7,279 nucleotides of DNA, taken from assembly GCA_016882345.1 (NCBI GenBank), contig VGQR01000094.1, positions 1-7,279 of the forward strand. Direction: 5' to 3'. Of this stretch, positions 5,797-7,279 are shown piece after piece (the stretch's first letter is position 1; every line of letters begins with the position of its first letter). The DNA comes from Cyanobacteria bacterium K_DeepCast_35m_m2_023. GTDB lineage: Bacteria > Cyanobacteriota > Cyanobacteriia > PCC-6307 > Cyanobiaceae. The notes beneath the pieces were generated by a model. It was not told the origin of the DNA, did not search any database, and saw nothing but the letters and a program-made list of their open reading frames with translations. Both the position numbers and the translations under genes were made by a program.

Positions 5797-7116
5797 TCAG
5801 GCGCTCAGCAGGGCCCGCTTGGGACCGTGAATCGGATCTTCGACCACGATGGTCTGGTCGCGGTCGGCCCCCAGCGAGACGATGGCGATCGGCACCTCCA
5901 TCAGCTCGGCCAGAAAGCGCAGGTAGGCCATCGCTGCTGGCGGTAGATCGCCAAGGCTGCGGCAATCGGCCGTGGAGCTCTGCCAGCCCGGAAGGGTCTG
6001 ATAGATCGGCCGGCAGCGGGCAAAATCCTCGGCGCTGCTTGGGAAATGCACGATCTGTTCGCCCTCGAGTTCGTAGGCCACGCAAACCTGGATCTCGTCG
6101 AGTTCGTCGAGCACATCGAGTTTGGTGATCGCCAGGCAGTCGAGACCATTGACTTCGACCGCATAGCGGCCGATGACCCCGTCAAACCACCCACAGCGGC
6201 GACGGCGGCCTGTGGTGGTGCCAAATTCGTGCCCGCGGTCGCAGAGGTGGTCGTTCAGGCTCCCCTCGAGCTCGGTGGGAAACGGCCCCTCGCCCACGCG
6301 TGTGGTGTAGGCCTTGGCCACACCGATCACCCGGTCGATCAGGGTGGGGCCCACGCCGGCGCCGATGCAGGCCCCGCCGCTCACCGGGTTCGACGAGGTC
6401 ACATAGGGGTAGGTGCCGTGGTCGAGGTCGAGCAGGGTGCCTTGGGCACCTTCGAACAGAATGTTCTTGCGAGCCCGTGCCGCCTCATGGATGGCCCGGG
6501 TGCAATCGACGACATGGGGCGCCAGCCGCTCGCCATAGGCGGCGTATTCGGCGATGACCGCTTCGGCATCCAGCGGCTCGAGGCCGTAGATGGTCTGCAG
6601 CAGCTCGTTTTTCTGGGCTAAGGGGCCTTCGAGCCGGTTGCGAAGGCGGTCCCGGTCCAGCAGATCGATGACACGGATGCCGTTGCGCTCTGACTTGTCG
6701 GCATAGGTGGGACCGATGCCCCGGCCCGTGGTGCCGATGCGGCGGTCGCCGCGGCGCTGCTCCATCGCCTGATCCAGCAGACGGTGGTAGGGCATGGTCA
6801 CGTGGGCGGTCGAGGCGAGCTTGAGACCACTCACATCGATGCCCAGTTCGAGCAGCATGTCGAGCTCGCCCAACATCACCTTGGGGTCGACCACGGTGCC
6901 TGAGCCGATCAGGCAGATGGTGTCCGGATAGAGGATGCCCGACGGAATCAGGTGCAGCTTGAGCACCTGACCGTCAACCACGATGGTGTGGCCGGCGTTG
7001 ACACCGCCCTGGTAGCGCACAACCACATCGGCAGAACGGCTCAGCAGATCAGTGATCTTGCCTTTGCCTTCATCGCCCCACTGCGCACCGATGACGACGA
7101 CGTTGGCCAACGACAC
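5797..7116 (-). CDS. purA: Adenylosuccinate synthase (PurA)
   Basis: Converts IMP, aspartate and GTP to adenylosuccinate, the first committed step to AMP. 439 residues, normal for bacterial PurA. Motifs in order: [15 protein letters not shown] (6-20, P-loop-like, catalytic Asp15), GGVNAGHT (37-44, catalytic His43), [14 protein letters not shown] (128-141, IMP binding), [24 protein letters not shown] (begins 221), [12 protein letters not shown] (271-282), [10 protein letters not shown] (301-310, the Arg-rich aspartate/IMP loop) and TKLDVLD (331-337, guanine recognition). All key residues are present, so the enzyme should be active. The start is uncertain: GTG at 7114-7116 gives MSLANVVV, while TTG at 7108-7110 gives MANVVV, the form I recall from related Synechococcus. 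No clear Shine-Dalgarno site supports either, and a GC-rich inverted repeat lies directly upstream. The gene follows psb27 on the same strand after 67 nt and abuts adoK. Confidence 0.97.
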   Translation of the reverse strand: MSLANVVVIGAQWGDEGKGKITDLLSRSADVVVRYQGGVNAGHTIVVDGQVLKLHLIPSGILYPDTICLIGSGTVVDPKVMLGELDMLLELGIDVSGLKLASTAHVTMPYHRLLDQAMEQRRGDRRIGTTGRGIGPTYADKSERNGIRVIDLLDRDRLRNRLEGPLAQKNELLQTIYGLEPLDAEAVIAEYAAYGERLAPHVVDCTRAIHEAARARKNILFEGAQGTLLDLDHGTYPYVTSSNPVSGGACIGAGVGPTLIDRVIGVAKAYTTRVGEGPFPTELEGSLNDHLCDRGHEFGTTTGRRRRCGWFDGVIGRYAVEVNGLDCLAITKLDVLDELDEIQVCVAYELEGEQIVHFPSSAEDFARCRPIYQTLPGWQSSTADCRSLGDLPPAAMAYLRFLAELMEVPIAIVSLGADRDQTIVVEDPIHGPKRALLSA

Positions 7117-7133
7117 AGCGGCCCGAAGCCGCT
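7117..7133 (-). promoter_or_regulatory. GC-rich hairpin abutting the purA start
   Basis: On the purA sense strand the bases just before GTG read AGCGGC-TTCGG-GCCGCT: a perfect 6-bp stem with a 5-nt loop whose last base touches the GTG, or lies 6 nt before the alternative TTG. In RNA it would occupy the place where a ribosome binding site is expected, which could damp or regulate purA initiation. The structure is seen directly; the function is inference. Confidence 0.45.
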
Positions 7134-7146
7134 TCTAAGCACAATT

Positions 7147-7159
7147 TGAGAGCTTCTCA
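7147..7159. repeat. Small inverted repeat in the psb27-purA spacer
   Basis: TGAGA-GCT-TCTCA, 5-bp arms and a 3-nt loop, 24 nt after the psb27 stop in the direction of transcription. It is not followed by a U-tract on the psb27 sense strand (the sequence continues AATTGTG), so it is a weak candidate for an attenuator, RNA 3'-end stabiliser or operator rather than a rho-independent terminator. Confidence 0.35.
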
Positions 7160-7183
7160 GATGGCCTGCCCGCTCCGCAACCC

Positions 7184-7279
7184 TTAGGCGCCGCGGGTCG
7201 CACTGGACTCGGCTTTTTTCAGCTCCTTGCTCAGCCGGTTCTGCAGAGCTTCTGGCAGTGGACGATTCGGATAATTGGC
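7184..7279 (-). CDS. psb27: Photosystem II assembly protein Psb27, C-terminal end, partial
   Basis: Only the last 31 codons and a TAA stop (7184-7186) are in the window; the reading frame continues off the right edge. The residues ANYPNRPLPEALQNRLSKEL followed by KKAESSATRGA match the C-terminal helix of Psb27, whose homologues have a similar [YF]-x-x-[NR]-R-P-L-P-E-x-[LA]-x-x-R-L-x-x-E-L-x-x-A-E pattern. Psb27 is a lumenal, usually lipid-anchored, four-helix-bundle protein that binds the CP43 side of PSII during assembly and repair and holds back premature attachment of the oxygen-evolving subunits. The signal peptide and lipobox lie outside the window and cannot be checked. It is upstream of purA on the same strand with a 67-nt spacer, an arrangement I recall from Synechococcus and Prochlorococcus. 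Confidence 0.85.
   Translation of the reverse strand, partial: ANYPNRPLPEALQNRLSKELKKAESSATRGA

Noticed and set aside
6046..6621. Open frame of 191 codons on the + strand inside purA
   Set aside because: It is wholly antisense to highly conserved PurA motifs and has no recognisable family features.
7214..7219. T-run on the + strand as a possible terminator
   Set aside because: It is the antisense of Lys-Lys codons in psb27, has no GC-rich stem before it on the + strand, and no gene reads toward it from the left.

Overview
The window is ordinary, densely packed chromosomal DNA from a GC-rich unicellular cyanobacterium, most likely an alpha-cyanobacterium of the Cyanobium / high-GC Synechococcus group. 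The lineage is indicated by the C-terminal end of the photosystem II assembly protein Psb27, by two families largely confined to oxygenic phototrophs (DUF2854 and DUF3153), by an SSB with the cyanobacterial opening MNHCLLEVEV, and by the gene set psb27-purA-adoK together with argB-DUF2854, which I recall as typical of marine and freshwater Synechococcus. The species assignment is inference.

Layout, left to right. (1) The 3' end of priA (+, replication restart helicase) converges on a leftward cluster and shares the tetranucleotide CTAG with it as overlapping stop codons. (2) The leftward cluster, read from right to left, is DUF2854 membrane protein, argB (acetylglutamate kinase), then a TPR-like/DUF3153 membrane protein. 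Its genes overlap by 4 and 11 nt, so they are probably one translationally coupled operon. (3) A small uncharacterised ORF (+) starts divergently from DUF2854 and converges on ssb (-). (4) cobK (+, precorrin-6A reductase) starts divergently from ssb and overlaps cutA (+, CutA1-like). (5) A second leftward cluster enters from the right edge: psb27 (only its last 31 codons are present), a 67-nt spacer with two small inverted repeats, purA (adenylosuccinate synthase) and, directly abutting it, a PfkB-family kinase that is probably adenosine kinase. The 3' end of this kinase gene overlaps cutA tail-to-tail by 65 nt.

Functionally the block is core metabolism: arginine synthesis, cobamide synthesis, AMP supply by de novo synthesis (PurA) and salvage (AdoK), DNA replication and repair (PriA, SSB) and PSII assembly. 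Coding density is very high, no gene-free stretch reaches 120 nt, and five of the nine start codons visible in the window are read as GTG or may be non-ATG. I see no mobile element, CRISPR array, tRNA, rRNA, phage gene, toxin-antitoxin pair or defence system. I do not see evidence for an undescribed system. The most worthwhile leads are the TPR/DUF3153 fusion with an internal lipobox-like Cys, the small ORF at 2871-3101, the CutA tail that runs through adoK, and the hairpin pressed against the purA start.
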